A stretch of 50,926 bases of DNA from Isotricha intestinalis. Taxonomy: Eukaryota; Ciliophora; Litostomatea; Vestibuliferida; Isotrichidae. Positions 46,850-50,926 of the stretch are shown here, piece after piece. How positions within the stretch are numbered: position 1 is the stretch's first letter; each line of letters begins with the position of its first letter. Below the pieces are notes generated by a model, which made no database searches, had not been told where the DNA came from, and saw only the letters and a list, made by a program, of their open reading frames with translations. The position numbers and the translations under genes were made by a program. The stretch lies in contig JAJJLU010003572.1 of assembly GCA_023807065.1 (NCBI GenBank), forward strand, positions 1 to 50,926, in the 5' to 3' direction.

Positions 46850-49330
46850 TATTTATTCTCCTATTTTATTTGCTTCTTTGTAATTTTTCTTTTATTTATT
46901 TTATTAATTACTCCCTTCATATTAGTTTTTTATTTATAGCCTAATATTTTATTTGTATTTATTTACACCCTAATAATTAATAAATAATTTACACACTATA
47001 TATCAATTATATTTTTTACCATAGGCTATTGTTAAACATTTAATACACACTAAATTATTAAATTATTAATTTATGTACAGGATAAAAGAAATAACATAAA
47101 ATATACTGCCTACTTTATAATATTTAAATAATACATTCTTTATATTAAAATAATTTAATACATCCTACAATTAAAATATAAATACATACTAAAAATAAAA
47201 ATTAAAAATACACACTAAAATTAAAAATATATACTATCTTCTTTATTAATCATATTATCATACTATTTATAATGAATTAATAGTATTATCTTATCCACTA
47301 TAAAATATTAACAATATTTCTTACATTCTACATTTAATTTAGAAAAATTAAATACTTCCTATAAATAATTAATAATATTATCTAACACCCTATAATCAAT
47401 TATATTATATTATCTTATTTTCTAATATAGATTAACAATTATCTTATATCCTATTATTCTTTAATAATATTATCTTTCATTCTTTAATTAATAATATTAT
47501 CATACTATCTATAATTTATTAATATTTTGAATCATACTATTTATAATCAATTAATAATATTATCTTATCCACTTTAATTAATTAATAATATTTTCTTACT
47601 TCCTATAATAATTAATAATATATCATAATGACTATAATTAATTATTGCTATTATTATACTCCCTATAATTAATTAATAATTATGTCTTATATCCTATTAA
47701 TCAATAATTTATATTTACTTACTTCCTAAAAATAATTAATGATTCTCTTATATTCTATTATTAATAATATTATTTACATTCTATAATTAATTACTTTATT
47801 ATTATTTACTTTCTATAATTAATTAACAAAATAATTATACTTTCTATATTTTTTAAATATTATGATTTAATTCCTTAATTCATTAATAATATTATTCACT
47901 TCCTTTGATTAGTAAAAATAATATTATTTACTTCCTTTGATTAAAAAAAAATATTATTACTTCCTTCATTATTAATAATAATATTTACTTCCTTTAAACA
48001 ATTAATATTATTATTGTACTTTCTATTTTAATTAAATATTATTATCTAAATCCTATAATTAATTAATAATATCACTTCCTTAAAATAATTAAATAATATT
48101 ATTTGACTTCCTAAAATAATTAATAAAATAAATATTACTTCCTAAAAACAATTAATAATATATTATTTGACATCCTAAAATAATTAAATAAAATTATTAC
48201 ATCCTTAAAATCATTAATAATATAAATATTACTTCCTAAAACAATTAATAATATATTATTTGACATCCTAAAATAATTAAAATAAAATATTACATCCTTG
48301 AATTAATTAATAATTTTTTTATTACTTCCTAAAAACAATTAAGAATATTATTGCATCCTATAATTATCAATAATATTATTATTATACTTTCTATAATTAA
48401 TTAATAATATTAATCTTACTTCCTATAATAACTTAAAAAATTTTTATTTTCTTTCTATGATTAATTAATAATAATATCATTACTTCCTATAATAAATTAA
48501 GAATATTATACTTTCTAATTATTAATAATATTATTCACATCCTTTAATGTATTAATAATATTATTATTACTTCCTATAATTAATAAATATTAAATTTTCT
48601 TCCTATAATGAATAAGAATATTAATACTTCCTATAATTAATTAATAATTTATCATATATCCTATTATTAATTATTTATATATAATCTTACTTCCTATAAT
48701 TTATTAAAATAAAGTTCTCTTAAATTCTATAATAAATTAATAATATTATCATATATTCAATAATTAATAAATAATAATATCTTACTTTCTATAATTAATT
48801 TAAAATATTTTTTACTTTCTAATAATTATTATAATATTATTTTACTAACTATAATTAATTAATCATTTTATCTTATCCACTATAATTATTTAATAATATT
48901 ATCTTATTGGCTATTTTTTATTTTATATTTACTTTCTTTATTTTTATTTTTATTTTACTTCCTTTAATTTTTATATTAATTTTACTTCCTTTTTTATTTA
49001 TTTATTTTTTTACTCCCTATTATTTTTATTATATATTTTACTTTCTTATTTTTTATTAATTTATTTTACCCACTTTATTTTAATTTTATTTCTTACAAAC
49101 TATTTTCAATGATGATTCTTACTTCCTTTTATTTTTATATTTTATTTTACATACTATATCTAATTATTTAATTTTTACATTCTTTTATTTCATTTATATT
49201 ATTATATTTACACACTAATTTTATATATTATTTACTTCCTTAAATAAAAAAAAAATAATTTACTGTCTAATTTTTATTTATTAAATACGCACTATATTAA
49301 TATTATTATTAATACTCTTAATTAATCATT
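46850..49330. repeat. 2.5-kb degenerate repeat field with a CTTCCTATAAT core
   Basis: On the plus strand dozens of units repeat the pattern TTACTTCCTATAATTAATTA followed by ATAATATTAT, with unit length about 25-45 bp and variants such as ACATCCT, ACTTTCT, ACACACT and TATCCTA. A local higher-order tandem has a period of about 94 bp (48131 and 48225). The C bases are almost all on the plus strand, which is a strong strand bias. No reading frame exists. It fills the whole gap between the coiled-coil and B-box genes. It could be an old minisatellite, a replication or segregation element, or a non-coding transcript region. Confidence 0.85.
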
Positions 49331-49338
49331 ATTATATT

Positions 49339-50202
49339 TTACCTTATTTCCCATTTGTTATTTTTATTGTTATCATTATTATTTAATTCAATTAAATTCT
49401 TTTTAAACTCTTGTAAAAAATCATTTTTCATTTGAAAGATTATATTTGAATCAATTTTAAAATCAATAGAATGAAAAGAAAGATTTTTAATATTTTGAAT
49501 AATTTGAAAATTAAGATTGTGTTTTTTATTTTGTATTTCATAAATCTTTAATAAATCTTCTGTAATTTTTATTACTGTTTCCATATTTTCTTTATATTTT
49601 TCACATTCGTCTTTTATTAATATAATTGTTTTTTCTAACTCAAAAAAAAAAGAATCAATAACATTTAACAAGAGATTTAAATTTTCTTTTGATTTTTTAA
49701 TATTATTTCTAATATCATCAATATTAATATCAAAATATTTTAAATCTTCAATAATATCATTTTTATGTTGATCATTTTTACAATACATACATATATTTTT
49801 ATTATGAGTATGACAAAAACTAGTAACTTTATTTTCAATATGATCTCCTTCAAAACAATAAGAATCTATTTTTTCAATTGGAATTTCATCTAATATATGT
49901 TCATGATTTTCTTTTTTACATAAAATTTTATAACATTTTATACAATATAATAATTTTGAAATATCTATTTCTTTACATTTTTCACATTTTAATAAATTTA
50001 ACTGATTTTTTTTTATTTCATTATATAATTCTTTTATGGGTTTCTTTATTTCATGATTGTTTAAACATTTTAATTTGAGATATGTTTCTTCATTTGAATG
50101 ATTAATTGAAATAAATGGAATTAAATAACATTGAGGACATCTTATTATATTTTCATTTTCGTTATTTTCATCAATTAAATTTTCAACATCTGATGTTAAC
50201 AT
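49339..50202 (-). CDS. Double B-box coiled-coil protein (TRIM-like, no RING)
   Basis: 287 aa. Cys/His pairs define a zinc-binding start (Cys-Pro-Gln-Cys near 22-25, and further Cys-x2-Cys pairs), a first B-box-like element at about 74-105, and a second at about 113-150 (Cys-x2-His ... Cys-x2-Cys ... His pattern). A coiled coil of about 110 residues follows, then an Asn-rich tail. No C-terminal propeller or SPRY domain is present. The stop codon TAA overlaps a sequence that reads AG-GTAAAAT, a possible splice donor, so a downstream exon cannot be excluded. The repeat field begins directly past the stop. Confidence 0.7.
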   Translation of the reverse strand: MLTSDVENLIDENNENENIIRCPQCYLIPFISINHSNEETYLKLKCLNNHEIKKPIKELYNEIKKNQLNLLKCEKCKEIDISKLLYCIKCYKILCKKENHEHILDEIPIEKIDSYCFEGDHIENKVTSFCHTHNKNICMYCKNDQHKNDIIEDLKYFDINIDDIRNNIKKSKENLNLLLNVIDSFFFELEKTIILIKDECEKYKENMETVIKITEDLLKIYEIQNKKHNLNFQIIQNIKNLSFHSIDFKIDSNIIFQMKNDFLQEFKKNLIELNNNDNNKNNKWEIR

Positions 50203-50381
50203 TAATATATTAAAACTTTTTTTTTATTTTTAAATTAATTTTTTATTTAATATTTTGAAAAAAAGGAAAATAACCTATCCAATTACTTAAAATATAAAAT
50301 AATATTTTACTTAATTTAAAAAATTAATAAATAAAAACTCAATATTTGATTTTAAATTAAATAAACAATTTATGAAATATT

Positions 50382-50926
50382 TTAAGGATTGCTTATTAAA
50401 GAATCTTCACTCATTGTTAGATCAATATTCATTTCATCAGTTCCTCTTTCAATAATATTTTTTGTAATATTTTTATTTAAACCCCAAAATTTAAGTTCTA
50501 ATATTTCTAAATAAATTAAACATGAAATAAAAAATAATACAATTAATATAATTTCAGATATTGAAGGTTTTCCTTTTATTATTTCTGTAATTATTTGTGT
50601 AATAAATGAAACAATTGAATTAGGTATAATCGCAACAATTACTCCTATTTTAAATATAACTACACAATATATATAATTATGAAATACAAATAAGATAAAA
50701 AGTAAGACACAAATTAATCTATTTTCTTTTATGTCTTTGAAAAAAGAAGACTTATAAAATTGAATAAGTCCTGGTATTCCAATTAAACTTCCTAATAAAT
50801 AAATATTAATAAAATATTTTGTTGATATATATTTAATTAAAAGAAAACAAAAACAATTACAATAACATTGCAAAATAAAATATAAATAAGTGATTTTAAA
50901 ATCTTTCATCCATCTGTAATAAATTA
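50382..50926 (-). CDS. Multi-TM family protein, 5' end outside the window
   Basis: The frame gives 175 aa from ATG 50909 but remains open to the window edge, so this is probably the C-terminal part of a longer protein. There are about four TM helices, then a polar tail with Gly-Leu-Asn-Lys-Asn-Ile and an Arg-Gly motif. It is homologous over its first and last thirds to 5264-5896 and to the relic at 39372-39826. A TTTATTACAG acceptor-like sequence just upstream of ATG 50909 (minus strand) could mark a 3' splice site. Function unknown. Confidence 0.65.
   Translation of the reverse strand, partial: IYYRWMKDFKITYLYFILQCYCNCFCFLLIKYISTKYFINIYLLGSLIGIPGLIQFYKSSFFKDIKENRLICVLLFILFVFHNYIYCVVIFKIGVIVAIIPNSIVSFITQIITEIIKGKPSISEIILIVLFFISCLIYLEILELKFWGLNKNITKNIIERGTDEMNIDLTMSEDSLISNP

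Noticed and set aside
46850..49330. CRISPR array or telomere
   Set aside because: Unit lengths and sequences vary too much for CRISPR, there are no unique spacers, and no G/C-rich telomere-type hexamer or octamer is present.
1..50926. Ciliate code with TAA/TAG as glutamine
   Set aside because: TAA and TAG end all long frames, including the zinc-finger gene (TAG), and Gln uses CAA/CAG inside genes.
1..50926. tRNA or rRNA genes
   Set aside because: No cloverleaf-like GTTCRANNC stretch or rRNA-like sequence was found by eye in the intergenic regions; a formal tRNA scan was not possible.

Overview
The window is a chimera of two kinds of DNA. Most of it (1 to about 950, and about 5,265 to the end) is extremely A+T-rich eukaryotic nuclear DNA. 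It has long, mostly intronless reading frames full of Asn/Lys/Ile runs. TAA and TAG are used as ordinary stops and Gln/Trp use ordinary codons, so the standard genetic code applies. Several proteins are of types I associate with ciliates: a very large multi-TM protein with a PAS-like middle, a TM-anchored 613-aa protein, MORN repeats, cyclic-nucleotide-binding and CFAP20-domain proteins. One gene shows a clear 34-bp mini-intron. The best guess is a ciliate with the standard code, such as the gut/rumen litostomes; this is inference, not proof.

Between about 950 and 5,265 lies roughly 4.3 kb of much more G+C-rich bacterial DNA with Bacteroidales (Prevotella-like) features: TTTG-N19/20-TAnnTTTG promoters, an intrinsic terminator, an ATGA gene overlap and tightly packed genes. 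Its left half holds a HEPN-like gene with an in-frame stop near its 5' end, a small hypothetical gene, a candidate structured RNA region and a DUF2442 gene. Two transcription units there start from promoters sharing a 34-bp repeat. Its right half is an operon of a CDP-alcohol phosphatidyltransferase, a flippase-like membrane protein and the first ~20 codons of a third gene, cut at the right junction. This is either a real insertion or, quite possibly, an assembly or amplification chimera.

The eukaryotic part, left to right, holds: a MORN protein and a small exon (1-940); a truncated multi-TM family member (5.3-5.9 kb); a catalytically dead membrane aspartyl protease beside a divergent C2H2 zinc-finger gene; a cyclic-nucleotide-binding protein; several unnamed low-complexity proteins; a Ub-like/B-box protein; a CFAP20-domain protein divergent from a PSI-TM-RING gene; a ciliate-type TM protein; an NRF-6-type acyltransferase without its catalytic His; a 7TM-PIPK fusion whose kinase motifs are eroded; a 1,614-aa multi-TM sensor-like protein; an FG-nucleoporin-like protein; a chorein (VPS13-type) protein; a coiled-coil protein; a 2.5-kb degenerate repeat field; a B-box protein; and a second copy of the family seen at 5.3 kb. 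A decayed third copy of that family lies at about 39.4-39.8 kb.

Themes: membrane receptors and sensors, several of them apparent pseudoenzymes; ciliary or cytoskeletal proteins; and zinc-binding regulators. Several genes are arranged as divergent pairs with only 69-221 bp between start codons.
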